From: Acidobacteriota bacterium
GTDB lineage: Bacteria; Acidobacteriota; UBA890; WLXD01
DNA length: 64,000 bases
Direction: 5' to 3'
Assembly (NCBI GenBank): GCA_012103255.1
Contig: WLXD01000002.1
Coordinates: forward strand, 978,473 to 1,042,472
The notes under the pieces were generated by a model. That model did no database searches, was not told the DNA's origin, and saw only the letters and a list, made by a program, of their open reading frames with translations. Below are positions 1 to 9,286 of this stretch, piece by piece (position 1 is the stretch's first letter; each line of letters opens with the position of its first letter). The translations under genes were made by a program, and so were the position numbers.

Positions 1-169
1 CCACCTCCACCTGCGACTGCATGAACTCCGGCTTGATCTGATCCTTGAGAACGTACCCACCCTCTTCGAGGATCTCCTGGATGTAGGAGCTCAACTCGCG
101 GCTCACCGGGTCGATGATCTGGTATTCCTCTTCGATCCCGACCGTGAACTTGGGAAGGTTCCGTGCCAT
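1..169 (-). CDS. Carboxylate-amine ligase (GCS2/YbdK-like), N-terminal fragment
   Basis: Only the first 56 codons lie in the window; the gene runs off the left edge. The N-terminus reads FTVGIEEEYQIIDP, the opening strand and EEEY motif of the GCS2 family (YbdK-type weak glutamate-cysteine ligases and relatives), which join a carboxylate to an amine using ATP. The start is the ATG complementary to 167-169, with an AAAGGAG ribosome site just upstream on the minus strand. The family match is clear. Whether the substrate is glutamate plus cysteine or another pair cannot be told from this fragment. Confidence 0.8.
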   Translation of the reverse strand, partial: MARNLPKFTVGIEEEYQIIDPVSRELSSYIQEILEEGGYVLKDQIKPEFMQSQVEV

Positions 170-290
170 GCCATTTCTCCTTTGAGCGCCGTCGCGGTAC
201 CCGATTCAGGCCCGCGCGGCCACTAGGATGCTCTGTTTCCGGGCAAGTTCAAACCAGGTGAGCGCTTCCCGGCGAAAAAGGACTGCGCGA

Positions 291-752
291 CTAGCCCTGA
301 CGTCCCTTCGCAGCGCGCTCCTCGATCAACTCGATTACCCGCGCGATTCGCTTACGGCGAGTGCCTTCACTCTTCGCGCTCCCGACGAAATCGAGCATCT
401 GTCGACGAAGCCCGGGCGGCAGCAGTTCGACCGTCTCGAGACCCCCACCCATCGCGATCGCCGCCGCCATCACCTCGTCGGGCATCGGCCGCAACGGTGA
501 TTCGTCGAGATCGATTTCGACCTCGATCGAATCGCCCGTATCCACTCCGACAGCTTTGCGAAGCTCATCGTGGAGAAATAGTCGGAGGCCGCCTTCGCGA
601 CGCGGTGTGAGTGTCGTCGAGCGCTCGGCCCCACCGGCGCGCACCGTCACGGGAGGGTACTCCCAGTCCGCGAACTCGGTCGCAATCCCCTCTGGCACGT
701 CCACCGCGCGCAGAATGCCCTGGCGGTAGATCACGGCCGTGAAAGTGCCCAT
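291..752 (-). CDS. YdeI/OmpD-associated family protein (DUF1905 plus YdeI domain)
   Basis: The 153-residue protein has a beta-rich N-terminal half resembling DUF1905 (residues about 1-85; GDSIEVEIDLDESP closes it). The C-terminal half is helical and resembles the YdeI/OmpD-associated domain, with the typical PPGLRRQMLDFVGSAKSEG and a Lys/Arg-rich helix ending in ARVIELIEE. The family has been called bacteriocin-protection protein but its biochemical role is unknown. It lies 10 nt downstream of the small membrane protein on the same strand. The annotation is of domains only; no function is claimed. Confidence 0.75.
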   Translation of the reverse strand: MGTFTAVIYRQGILRAVDVPEGIATEFADWEYPPVTVRAGGAERSTTLTPRREGGLRLFLHDELRKAVGVDTGDSIEVEIDLDESPLRPMPDEVMAAAIAMGGGLETVELLPPGLRRQMLDFVGSAKSEGTRRKRIARVIELIEERAAKGRQG

Positions 753-762
753 TCGCGGAGCT

Positions 763-1116
763 CTAGAGCAGCGCGGCCGCGGACCAGAGCAGGCGTAGCA
801 AGCCTAGAAGTACGGCCAGAAGCATGGCGCCGACGATGTAGCGCGAACCACGCCAGAACACCTGGTCGTGCCGTCGCACGTCGTAGATGACGAAGGGGAC
901 CAGCAACAACGCCGCGAAAATCGAGCCGAACACGAACGCGGGCTGACCGTAGGCCGTTCCCTCAAGCGCATCGACGCGCGAGAAGACGATGAAATTTCCC
1001 ATCCAGTACGTCACAACGTGAACGAACGCCAGGCTCGACACAGCGACGAGGCTCGGCCATACGCGCTGCTGAAGGTCGACTCGGTGAGTCGACAGACTTT
1101 CATGCAAGAACGTCAT
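763..1116 (-). CDS. Small hypothetical membrane protein (three TM segments)
   Basis: The 117-residue protein has three hydrophobic stretches: about residues 20-45, 60-78 (FVFGSIFAALLLVPFVIYDV) and 92-112. A short basic linker, DVRRHDQVFWRGSRY, lies between the second and third. There is no recognisable catalytic motif. It precedes the YdeI-like gene by 10 nt and follows the S9 peptidase gene by about 20 nt on the same strand, so the three may be co-transcribed. I do not recognise the family. Confidence 0.6.
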   Translation of the reverse strand: MTFLHESLSTHRVDLQQRVWPSLVAVSSLAFVHVVTYWMGNFIVFSRVDALEGTAYGQPAFVFGSIFAALLLVPFVIYDVRRHDQVFWRGSRYIVGAMLLAVLLGLLRLLWSAAALL

Positions 1117-1135
1117 ACATCCTCCTCACACGAGC

Positions 1136-3169
1136 CTAGCGCGCTCGGTTGTTCGTATCCATGGAATCGTCGCCGTCCCTCGCGTCGACCGGCAACTCCC
1201 ACTCCTCACCCCACACGTGGCGACCGAACCACATCCAGTTGTGCCACATCGCCACGAGGCGCTCCTTCGGCTTCGTAATCCCGTGACCGAATCCCTTGTA
1301 AATCACCAGTTCGGTCTCGGCGCCGACGTCCTGCAGGCCCTGGTACAGCTCGTAGGCGTTGGGCGTCGGTACGCGAGCGTCGAACTCGCCGTGCTGGATC
1401 AACGTCGGGGTCACCGCGTCGTTGATGTTGGTCATCGGCGAGGTCACCGCATAGATCTCGGGATCGCTCCAGGGCGTCGACTCGAGATACTGCTGGGTGA
1501 AGCCGTGGATGTCGGTGTTGACGTAGTAGGTCATCCAGTTGGAGATCCCGGCTCCCACCGAGATGGCCTCGAACATGTCGGTGTTCGTGGTCAGGAACGC
1601 GGAGATATAGCCGCCCTGGCTCCAACCCATCGACCCGAGCCGATCCGGGTCGGCAATCCCTTCATCCACCAGATGCTGCACACCGGACATCACATCCCAT
1701 GCATCGCCAACGCCGAGATTGCGGACGTTGAGGGCGCGGAAGTCGGCGCCGTAGCCCGCGGATCCCCGGTAGTTCGGCATGAGAACCATCGCGCCTTTCT
1801 GGAGCCACTGCGTCACCGGATAGACGTAGCCGGAAACCAGGCTAGGGCGCGAAGTGCCCGTCGGTCCGCCGTGAATCACAACCATCAGAGGATGTCGGGC
1901 CGAGGAATCGAAGTTGTCCGGCTTGTAGAGAACCCCCTCGACCTCGGCACCATCCTCGCTGGTCCACTGGATTACCTCGCGCGACCCGAGGTCCCAGTCC
2001 TCAACCTGTGCCGTGGTGTTCGTGAGTTGCTCGAGATCGAAGTCCGCCGGACTCCCGACGAACAGCTCGTCGAGCGTGTCGCGACTTGCCGCTTCGACCA
2101 CGACCACACGGCCGTCGTCGGAGAAGTCCACACCCCAGATCATCTCGGGAGAAGCCAACTTCTCGGTCACCGCACCGCTGGCGGGATCCAACAGGAAGAG
2201 CGCCCGGCGGGTCCGCTGAGAGGCGGTAAACCAGATGCCCTCCTCGCGCCATTCAACCAGGCCAGGGTTCTCGTCGAAGCTCGCCGTGATGACGCGCGAC
2301 TCTCCGCCGTCCGCCGGCACCAGGGCGTACTCATTGTTGCCGTAGTAAGGGTTGGCGCCCGCGTTCGTGGAATACAGCACGGTCGAACCGTCCGGAGACC
2401 ACGAAGGTCCGCTGTCGGGTCCCGCGTCGGTCACCAGAGCCGTGCGGTCTCCTGAAGCCACGTCTACCCACGAAATGTCTGCCTGCGGAAACGAATTCAC
2501 CTGCGGGGTTGGCCGGTGATCGAAGACAATGCGCGCGCCGTCGGGCGACCAACGAAAGCTCCCGACCGTGAAATCTCCCTCGGTGAGTCTCCTCGGCTCG
2601 CCCTTCCCGTCCGCCCCGATCACCCACAGGTGCGTCATACGGAACTCGGCGTCCTCCACGGCATAGCCGCCGTAGAGCTCAGCGCGAGCCTTCGACTCAT
2701 CTGACTGCTCGTCGGTCGCGCTGTAGGCAATCCAGGCGCCGTCCGGCGAGAAGGCAAAACCACCCAGGCCGCCGGCGATGTCGGTCAGCTGAATCGCTTC
2801 CCCGCCCATGGGGCGAATCGTGTAGATTTGCCGACTGCCCGAGCGGTTCGCTGCGAAGGCCAGGTAGGCGCCGTCGGGATGCCAGGCGTGTGAACCGCTG
2901 GAGCCCGACTCGGTGCGAGTCAACTGGTAGGGCTCAACGCCCGGCCCAGTGATCCAGATCTCGCTGTCGAATCGGTTCGCGTCCCATTCGGTGCTATTCA
3001 CGGAGTAGGCCACGAGGCTGCCGTCGGGCGAGATCCTGGGAGCTCCGATTCCTTCGAGTCCAATGACATCGCGGAAGCCTGCGTCGATGGCGTCGGCCTC
3101 CTGGGCGATCGCAGCGGGCGTAGCCAGGGTGGCAGCTAGAACAGCGGCAGCCGTCGTGAGTTTCCGCAT
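1136..3169 (-). CDS. S9 family prolyl oligopeptidase (secreted dipeptidyl/acylaminoacyl peptidase)
   Basis: The 677-residue protein begins with a cleavable signal peptide (hydrophobic to about residue 20, ending AAIAQ), so it is probably periplasmic. Residues about 30-390 form a beta-propeller with repeated PD40/WD40-like motifs such as SPDGAWIAYS and SPDGARIVF. The C-terminal third is an alpha/beta-hydrolase domain with the nucleophile elbow GWSQGG, a later acid in HGEFDARVPT and the histidine in GFGHGI, so the Ser-Asp-His triad is intact. The family removes short peptides or acylated residues from oligopeptides. It lies 13 nt downstream of a class V aminotransferase, consistent with peptide use as a nutrient. 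Confidence 0.9.
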   Translation of the reverse strand: MRKLTTAAAVLAATLATPAAIAQEADAIDAGFRDVIGLEGIGAPRISPDGSLVAYSVNSTEWDANRFDSEIWITGPGVEPYQLTRTESGSSGSHAWHPDGAYLAFAANRSGSRQIYTIRPMGGEAIQLTDIAGGLGGFAFSPDGAWIAYSATDEQSDESKARAELYGGYAVEDAEFRMTHLWVIGADGKGEPRRLTEGDFTVGSFRWSPDGARIVFDHRPTPQVNSFPQADISWVDVASGDRTALVTDAGPDSGPSWSPDGSTVLYSTNAGANPYYGNNEYALVPADGGESRVITASFDENPGLVEWREEGIWFTASQRTRRALFLLDPASGAVTEKLASPEMIWGVDFSDDGRVVVVEAASRDTLDELFVGSPADFDLEQLTNTTAQVEDWDLGSREVIQWTSEDGAEVEGVLYKPDNFDSSARHPLMVVIHGGPTGTSRPSLVSGYVYPVTQWLQKGAMVLMPNYRGSAGYGADFRALNVRNLGVGDAWDVMSGVQHLVDEGIADPDRLGSMGWSQGGYISAFLTTNTDMFEAISVGAGISNWMTYYVNTDIHGFTQQYLESTPWSDPEIYAVTSPMTNINDAVTPTLIQHGEFDARVPTPNAYELYQGLQDVGAETELVIYKGFGHGITKPKERLVAMWHNWMWFGRHVWGEEWELPVDARDGDDSMDTNNRAR

Positions 3170-3182
3170 CGTATTCCTCTCC

Positions 3183-4298
3183 TCAGCTCAGAGTGGCGAA
3201 CGCTTCCGTGAGCTTCGCCAGATCAGATTCGTCGTTGTAGAAGTGTGTCGAGCAGCGCAGTCCGTCCCCGCGGGCGGACACATACACGCCACGATCGAGC
3301 AGCTCGTTCCGGAGCGCAGTCGAGTCGGCCTCGGCCTCCGCGTAGACAATCCCGCTCCGCAGGTCCGTCTCCGACAACGGCAGGACACCCAGACCGGCAT
3401 CGGACAGTGCCTGGCGGAGTCGCGCGCTCAAGTGCAGCACACGAGTCTCGATCGCCAGGGCGCCAATCTCAGACTGCATCTCCAGTGCCGCACCCAGCGC
3501 GAACACGGCGGCGAACGGCGGGTGCCCCAACTCCAACGCGGGGGCGTCTTCGCTCAGATTCATATCGTCCGAGATCAGCGCGTAGGGGTCGCTGGAACTG
3601 CGCCAGCCGGCAGCTGCTCGCCGTGTACGGTCGAGCGGCTCGCGGGCATAGAGCAGTCCCATGCCGTAGCCGGCCGTAAGCCACTTGTAGCCGCTGCAGA
3701 CCATGTAGTCGACGCCAAGGCTCTCCGCATCGAACTGCACCGCGCCCAGCCCCTGGGTGGTGTCGACGACCAACTTGATGCCGCGCTTTTTGCAGATCGC
3801 GCTCAGCGCATTCAAGTCGTAGCGGAAACCTGTGCGGTATTGCACCCAGCCAACAGAAATCGCACGAGTTCGATCCGTACAGGCGGCCGCCAACGCTTCG
3901 ATGTCCGCGCCTCCGTGAATGTCGGGCTCAACGAACTTCACGTCATACCCGCCCACCATCCAGGGATACGTCACCGACGGGAAGTCACCGCGCACTAGCA
4001 CCACCTCGCCGTCGCCTCCCAGCTCTGCTGCGACGAGATTCATGGCGGCGGAGCAGTTCTGCACAAATGCGATTTGCTGGCTGCTACCACCCACTAGCGG
4101 CGCGGCTTGCGCGCGCACAAGTTCCACCCGCGCCAGCCAGTCGTCCCAGTGGACGTCACCGTCGCGGACGGTGGCCTCGTAGTACTCGCGTCCCGCCGTC
4201 CCGGCCGCGCGCGACATCGGTGCGCCCGCCGCCGTATTGAGGTAGGCCTGCGAGGCAAGGGCAGGAAATTCGGCGCGATACTTGGCCCAATCAGTCAT
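3183..4298 (-). CDS. Class V aminotransferase-fold PLP enzyme
   Basis: The 371-residue protein is of the cysteine desulfurase / kynureninase / isopenicillin-epimerase superfamily. The PLP-binding Asp is in VVDTTQG (about residue 179) and the Schiff-base Lys in [11 protein letters not shown] (Lys205). The N-terminal [12 protein letters not shown] matches the substrate-entry strand of this group. The start overlaps the end of the nitrilase gene by 4 nt (ATGA type), indicating translational coupling. The exact reaction is unknown; nearby peptidase, nitrilase and ammonia-lyase genes suggest amino-acid catabolism. A paralog is at 25468-26577. Confidence 0.85.
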   Translation of the reverse strand: MTDWAKYRAEFPALASQAYLNTAAGAPMSRAAGTAGREYYEATVRDGDVHWDDWLARVELVRAQAAPLVGGSSQQIAFVQNCSAAMNLVAAELGGDGEVVLVRGDFPSVTYPWMVGGYDVKFVEPDIHGGADIEALAAACTDRTRAISVGWVQYRTGFRYDLNALSAICKKRGIKLVVDTTQGLGAVQFDAESLGVDYMVCSGYKWLTAGYGMGLLYAREPLDRTRRAAAGWRSSSDPYALISDDMNLSEDAPALELGHPPFAAVFALGAALEMQSEIGALAIETRVLHLSARLRQALSDAGLGVLPLSETDLRSGIVYAEAEADSTALRNELLDRGVYVSARGDGLRCSTHFYNDESDLAKLTEAFATLS

Positions 4299-5277
4299 GA
4301 CTCCTGAGGTCCCTCCGGCGTGGCGACGTTGACCTGGGGTTCGGTTTCCACATGCAACGTGAAGATATCCGGCCGCGAGTAGTGGCCGTCGGTATCGAGG
4401 TACATCCTGCCTTCGATCACAGCGTCTGGCGTAACCTCCGCCGCCAGCACCGCCTCATCCTGATCAGCTGCCGCCAGCACAGTAGCGTCTGGGCCGATGA
4501 GGCAACTCCCCCCTCGGAGCATGAGTTCATCATCGCTCCCCGGCATGCTCGCGAGAATCTCGCGTGCGGCGGGTTCGGTGACATTCAGCGAGTCAAACCC
4601 GGCAAGGACGTCTTCTCGCCGCATGACGCAGCCCGAGGCAGCAACGAAGCATTGCGCCTCGAAGGCGTACTGGCGGCTGCAGATCTGGTGGATCTCACGT
4701 ACCCAGGGCCATTGAGCGACGTGCAACAACTCGTGCTGGGCGTGCATTGCGGCGCGTGCCAACGGCATCCAGTGCTCCCAGCAGATCAGTCCGCCCACGG
4801 TTCCGACGGGCGTGTCCATCGCACGCAAGGTGCTGCCGTCCCCCACGCCCCACAGGAGTCGCTCCGTGTAGGTCGGCGTGAGCTTCCGATGGAGGTTCAT
4901 CCCACCGGCACCATCGTGTTGTAGAGCGTCGCGCCGACGCGCTCGTGAGCACCGATGACGACGACAACCTCGTGGGAGTCTGCCGCTGATGCGATCCTGC
5001 AGAGCCACGCGTCGCCAACTTCCACGCTGTTGTGCACGAGAAGTCGATAGAGCGCCTTGGCGCCCGCGGCGTCCCACAGTGCGGCACCAGGCGCCGCGTC
5101 GATCCACACTGGATAGCCGGGCAGCCACGTCTCCGGGAACACGATCACGCGGGCGCCCTGAGAAGCGACCTCGGCAATCAGTGCCTCGACGCGCGACACC
5201 GTCGCCGCCAGATTCAGAAATACAGGCGGCTCCTGGACAAGGGCCACGGTGTACGGCGCTGACTGCGAATCGGTCAC
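4295..5277 (-). pseudogene. Nitrilase-superfamily hydrolase, frameshifted
   Basis: Two reading frames together make one arylaliphatic-type nitrilase (C-N hydrolase). The upstream frame carries [13 protein letters not shown] and the catalytic Glu in [12 protein letters not shown], then ends just after LYNTMV. The downstream frame carries the catalytic Lys ([17 protein letters not shown]) and Cys ([12 protein letters not shown]). All three catalytic residues survive, but the frame changes near 4900-4920 and about four or five residues seem to be missing there. I place the start at a GTG complementary to 5275-5277 (VTDSQSAP); an ATG at 5361 would overlap the next gene. It is either a recent small deletion or a sequence error. 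The intact enzyme would hydrolyse nitriles to acid plus ammonia. Confidence 0.8.
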
Positions 5278-5338
5278 GGTGCGGATCCTGGTGGCAGTTG
5301 GGACTCCGCCAATGTACACGCGCGAGCAGACGACCGAG

Positions 5339-6460
5339 TCATGCCCCAGCGACCGTTGCACGATAGACCTCTGGATCGGTATCGCCCTCGGTCGAGATCA
5401 GCAGCACCCGGGCGTCCGCATCGAGTCCGAGTCGCGCGCGGGAGCCGATCGCATCTCGGCAGGTTTCGATCAGCGCACCCGTCGTTGCCGCGCCCGATTC
5501 ACCGGACACGATCGCCGGATCGGCGCCGCGCGGCGTCGCCAGTTCCCGCATGCCGAGCCTTGCCACGTCGTCGTCTGCCACGATCAGAGCATCAGCGTGG
5601 CGTCGCAGAATGTCCCAACCCACGGTACTCAGCTGCGCGCAGGCGAGACACGCCATGAAGGGATGTCCGGTCACCGTAGCCAGTGGCGGCGCATCGGTTC
5701 CGGCCGCAAAGGCCGCCTCGGCTGAAGCGGACGCAGCAGGTTCGACGAGAATCACCTGTGGCGCGGGCTCGAAAACGTGTAGGCAGTAGGCTGCCACCGC
5801 ACCGGCGAATGATCCGACGCCGCACTGCAGCAGCACGTGCGTTGGACTCTCACCGGCCATCTGTTCGACCGCCTCGTCCATAAGCGTCAGATAGCCCTGC
5901 ATGATGAAGCGAGGAATCATGTCGTAGCCTGGCCAGGCGACATCCTGAAGCAGGGTGGCGTCGGAGTTGTCGGCGAGATCCGCCGCCTCCCGACAGGCTG
6001 CTTCGTAGTCGCCGTCCGTCCGCCGGATTTCCGCGCCCAGTTCAGCAATCGCCTCGGCACGACCCACACTCGCCGCCTCGGGCAGGTAGACGATCGAACG
6101 GTGCCCCATGCGTTGGGCGGCCCACGCCACTGCGCGGCCATGATTGCCGTCGGTCGCGGTGACGAAGGTCTGTGGACCGGCTGCGCCCTCCACGATGCGC
6201 GCCATCGCGTAGCTCGCGCCGAGTCCCTTGAACGCCTTGAGCCCAAACCGGTGCCCTTCGTCCTTCACCCACACCTGCCCGAGGCCTAGCTCGCCGGCGA
6301 GTCCCGGCAAGGCGTGTAGTGGAGTCGCCGCGTAGTCGTCCAACGTGGCATGAAATCCGCGAACCTCGCGCGCGGTCTCAGCGCCGAACGGCGCCAGACA
6401 CTCGCGAGCGTCGGGCTCGCGCCACGGATTCAGAACAACTCGAACGGGAGGATCTGACAA
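5339..6460 (-). CDS. dpaL: Diaminopropionate ammonia-lyase
   Basis: The 373-residue PLP enzyme is of the tryptophan-synthase-beta fold. The segment WVKDEGHRFGLKAFKGLGAS holds the PLP lysine (about residue 78), followed by ATDGNHGRAVAWAA and, near the C-terminus, SGESGAATTGAL and STEGDTDPE. This order and wording match diaminopropionate ammonia-lyase (YgeX/DpaL), which converts 2,3-diaminopropionate to pyruvate and two ammonia. Length is near the usual 370-400. It sits between the penicillin acylase gene (6 nt upstream) and the nitrilase on the same strand. Confidence 0.85.
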   Translation of the reverse strand: MSDPPVRVVLNPWREPDARECLAPFGAETAREVRGFHATLDDYAATPLHALPGLAGELGLGQVWVKDEGHRFGLKAFKGLGASYAMARIVEGAAGPQTFVTATDGNHGRAVAWAAQRMGHRSIVYLPEAASVGRAEAIAELGAEIRRTDGDYEAACREAADLADNSDATLLQDVAWPGYDMIPRFIMQGYLTLMDEAVEQMAGESPTHVLLQCGVGSFAGAVAAYCLHVFEPAPQVILVEPAASASAEAAFAAGTDAPPLATVTGHPFMACLACAQLSTVGWDILRRHADALIVADDDVARLGMRELATPRGADPAIVSGESGAATTGALIETCRDAIGSRARLGLDADARVLLISTEGDTDPEVYRATVAGA

Positions 6461-6466
6461 CGCGTC

Positions 6467-8803
6467 CTACGGCTCTTCCGAGGGCAACAGGAGGAGACGG
6501 TGGGCTACGTTTTGAGTCACCGCCTCCCGGGTGAACAACAGCGGAAAGTACTCGCCGTCCGTCCACATCTTGCCTAGATTCCGATAGAACGGACTCAGCG
6601 GCTGGCCGGACTGGCCTGGCGTACTCGTGGCGACGGAGTTGTCCCAATTCGACACGTCCAGAACCTCACGGAACGAAGCCCCGTGCGCCGGCCGGCCGAG
6701 GTTCACGGTCGTGCCGTCACCGGGACGCTCGACAGTCGGCAAATCGAACGTATCCACCAACTGATGCGGCCGATCCAGGCGGTTCACGGCTCCCCAGCGC
6801 CACGTGTTCCAGTCGCCGCCATGGTCAGCCTCGAGCGTGGCGATCGACGCTAGGACTGCCGCCTCCGCGTCCTGCTCGGCTACCGAGTCCGGATCGGCTC
6901 CTAACTCGTTCACGAAGCGCTCCCACGTCTTGTAGAGCAAGGCCGGAGCGCTATCGACGCCCAGCACTGCGTCCCACTGCTGCAGAAACTCGCGGGCACG
7001 TTCGGCCTGCGCGTCCTCGAACGTCCACTCGGCCATCCGGGCGACACGATCCGCAGCCACCTGCGAGAAGACCTCGTACTGAAGCGCCTTGAAGTGATCA
7101 ATGTTGAAGGGCCCACCGTTCGAAAGCAGCGTCCGCAGACGTTCGAAACGCGTCGGATTCGCCCAGCGATAACCCAGCGGTGGGGCGTAGTCCGCAGGCA
7201 TGATGTTGTGGTTCGCGGTCGCTATGAAGCGGCGTCCCGGGTTGTACTCCTGCGGCAATTCGCGAGTATCGCGGAAGCCTTGCCACTCGAAGGACCCGTC
7301 TCCCGGCACGGGCAATCGACCCACCCAGCCGTCGCGCAGCGGCGTCAAACCAGCCGCCAACCATCCGATGTTGCCGTCAACATCGGCGTAGATCATGTTC
7401 TCTGATGGAACCTTCCAGGCCGCCAGCGCGTCGACGTACGAATCCCAATCCGTCGCCTGGTCGACGCTGAGCGATCCGAGGTAGCCGGCCGTACCGGGTT
7501 CGGTCAGCACTGTCTTGAATGCATACGCGACGCCGCGCTCAGCGTCCTCCCACAGGATCGGGCCGTGGTGCGAAAACTTGAGTTGCACCGTCATCGCCGA
7601 TTCCCCGCGCACCGCGATCTCCTCTTCGAGGATGTGCAATGGCTCCCACGCGTCGTTGTGCCATACCTGGTCCGGCGACTCCGGGTTGAGCGTCTCGACG
7701 AAGATGTCGCCCTGATCGATCCCGACGATGGTGAGCCCCCAGCCAACGCGCTCGTTGTGGCCAATAGCCACCCCCGGCAGCGCCGGCTCGCCGCCGCCGA
7801 TGACGTTCCACCCGGGAGCGTTGAGATGAGTCAGGTAGCGCAACGAGGGCAACGCGATCGACCGGTGAGGATCGTTGGCCAGGAGCGGGGCTCCCGTCGC
7901 GCTCATCGAGCCATCCACCACCCAGTTGTTGGATCCCTCTCCCGGACTACGGCGCGTCACACCGGCCCTGGCGGCGGTCAGCGGCCCGGCAAGTGCAATC
8001 GACGTGAGTGGCTGGAACAGGTCGGCGGAATCCGAGTACTTGTCGCGCAGCGCCGGCGTCGGCAATGGCGCGCCGAGCATCTGGAGCCGGAAATCCTCGG
8101 GCACGATGGCGGGATCGAGGCCGTCCGGAACGCGCAGTTCTTGCCAGGGGTCCGGGGCCGCGAGTCGATTTGCCTCCTCCACCCCCAACTCTGCGACCCG
8201 TCGAGCAAGATCGAGCTCGCGTAGGTTGTTCCCGGTCATCGCGAGGCCCGCCATGCGAAGAATCGGCACCTCGGCGGTCCACTCGCCGGGCTCGATTCCC
8301 GTGAGCTCGAATTCCACGGGCAACACGCCGCGTTCGCTGGCCCATCCGATCCAGGCGTTCACCCCGGCGGCGAAGGCCGTCAAGATGCGTTCGCCCTCCG
8401 GATGATAGCTGGTGAACTCTGCCTGGAGATCGCCGCGATACCGCAACAGGCGAGCAAACCGGTCGGGGGGAACGGCGGCAGGCCCCAACACCTCGGCCAG
8501 TTCACCGGCGCCATAACGGCGCCACCATTCCATCTGCCAGAGCCGATCCTGCGCCGCAACGAGCCCCTGGGCGAAAAACAGGTCGTCGATGTTGTCGGCG
8601 TAGATATGCGGAACGCCCCAACGATCGCGCAGAATCTCGACAGGCGCGGTGACTCCCGCAAGCTCCAGCGCGCCGTCGATCTGAGCGAGCGCCCCACGCG
8701 CAAGTCTCCGCAACTCTTCCGCGTGATCGTCCGGCCTCGGCGCCGAACAACTCACAGTTGCCGTTAGTAGAAGAATCAGACCCAGCCGCGCCGTGCGCTT
8801 CAT
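6467..8803 (-). CDS. Penicillin acylase family N-terminal-nucleophile amidase (lipoprotein precursor)
   Basis: The 778-residue precursor has a lipoprotein-type signal ending TATVSCSAP, so it is probably membrane-anchored outside the cytoplasm. The alpha-chain opening RDRWGVPHIYADNIDD and AAQDRLWQMEWWRR are typical. The self-cleavage site is GEGSNNWVVDG at about residue 290, where the Ser becomes the N-terminal nucleophile of the beta chain, followed by PLLANDPHRSIALPS. The family hydrolyses amides such as penicillins, acyl-homoserine lactones and other N-acyl compounds; substrate cannot be assigned. Position at the head of the dpaL-nitrilase-aminotransferase run suggests it may release an amine or amino acid from an N-acyl precursor (inference). 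Confidence 0.9.
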   Translation of the reverse strand: MKRTARLGLILLLTATVSCSAPRPDDHAEELRRLARGALAQIDGALELAGVTAPVEILRDRWGVPHIYADNIDDLFFAQGLVAAQDRLWQMEWWRRYGAGELAEVLGPAAVPPDRFARLLRYRGDLQAEFTSYHPEGERILTAFAAGVNAWIGWASERGVLPVEFELTGIEPGEWTAEVPILRMAGLAMTGNNLRELDLARRVAELGVEEANRLAAPDPWQELRVPDGLDPAIVPEDFRLQMLGAPLPTPALRDKYSDSADLFQPLTSIALAGPLTAARAGVTRRSPGEGSNNWVVDGSMSATGAPLLANDPHRSIALPSLRYLTHLNAPGWNVIGGGEPALPGVAIGHNERVGWGLTIVGIDQGDIFVETLNPESPDQVWHNDAWEPLHILEEEIAVRGESAMTVQLKFSHHGPILWEDAERGVAYAFKTVLTEPGTAGYLGSLSVDQATDWDSYVDALAAWKVPSENMIYADVDGNIGWLAAGLTPLRDGWVGRLPVPGDGSFEWQGFRDTRELPQEYNPGRRFIATANHNIMPADYAPPLGYRWANPTRFERLRTLLSNGGPFNIDHFKALQYEVFSQVAADRVARMAEWTFEDAQAERAREFLQQWDAVLGVDSAPALLYKTWERFVNELGADPDSVAEQDAEAAVLASIATLEADHGGDWNTWRWGAVNRLDRPHQLVDTFDLPTVERPGDGTTVNLGRPAHGASFREVLDVSNWDNSVATSTPGQSGQPLSPFYRNLGKMWTDGEYFPLLFTREAVTQNVAHRLLLLPSEEP

Positions 8804-8833
8804 CGCAACCCCCTCGCTTACGCGGTCGCGAGT

Positions 8834-9184
8834 CTACAGCAGGTCGCGGACCGCTTCGGGCGGCCGCCCGAGAACAGCCCTTCCATCAGACGAGATCACG
8901 ACCGGGCGCTCTATCAACGTCGGGTTGTCAGCAAGAACCTGGGCCCATTCGGCATCCGTCTTGTCGGCATCTTTTAGTCGCAATTCCCTGGCGCAGGCCT
9001 CGCAGAACCGCACCAGGTCGCGCACGGGACGCGCCATCGACCGCACAACCGCGAGAATCTCTGCAGCGTTCGGCGGTGCGTCTTGGTAGCGGCGGACTTC
9101 CAACTCCACGCCAGCGGTCTGGAGGATCTCGAGCGCGGCTCGCGACTTGCTGCAACGGGGATTGTGCCAGATCACGTATTTCAT
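8834..9184 (-). CDS. arsC: Arsenate reductase (ArsC, glutaredoxin-dependent family)
   Basis: The 116-residue protein begins with a short strand followed by HNPRCSKSR, carrying the reactive Cys11 of the ArsC/Spx thioredoxin-like fold, and ends with the family motif NPTLIERPVV. Length is normal. It has no arsR, arsB or acr3 neighbour, so it is either a housekeeping ArsC-type reductase or one of the less specific ArsC-like oxidoreductases. Its stop is 30 nt from the start of the penicillin acylase gene. Upstream is the divergent PadR gene, with a shared intergenic region of about 100 nt. Confidence 0.85.
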   Translation of the reverse strand: MKYVIWHNPRCSKSRAALEILQTAGVELEVRRYQDAPPNAAEILAVVRSMARPVRDLVRFCEACARELRLKDADKTDAEWAQVLADNPTLIERPVVISSDGRAVLGRPPEAVRDLL

Positions 9185-9286
9185 CCGACCTCCTCAGGCC
9201 GCCCAGGCTACGTGATCTGCGACCGGGCCGATAGCGGTCCCAAGTGCGTCATTGCATCTCATATCTGATTGTTGTATTTATTTGAA

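Noticed and set aside
1217..2455. Long plus-strand frame opposite the S9 peptidase
   Set aside because: It is a shadow frame of a GC-rich gene. The minus-strand protein has all S9 motifs and a signal peptide.
4897..4910. In-frame TGA in the nitrilase as a possible selenocysteine codon
   Set aside because: Downstream similarity is in another frame, so readthrough would not restore the protein. The catalytic Cys is present elsewhere.
8834..9184. Arsenic resistance operon
   Set aside because: Only an ArsC-like gene is present. No arsR, efflux pump or arsM lies nearby.
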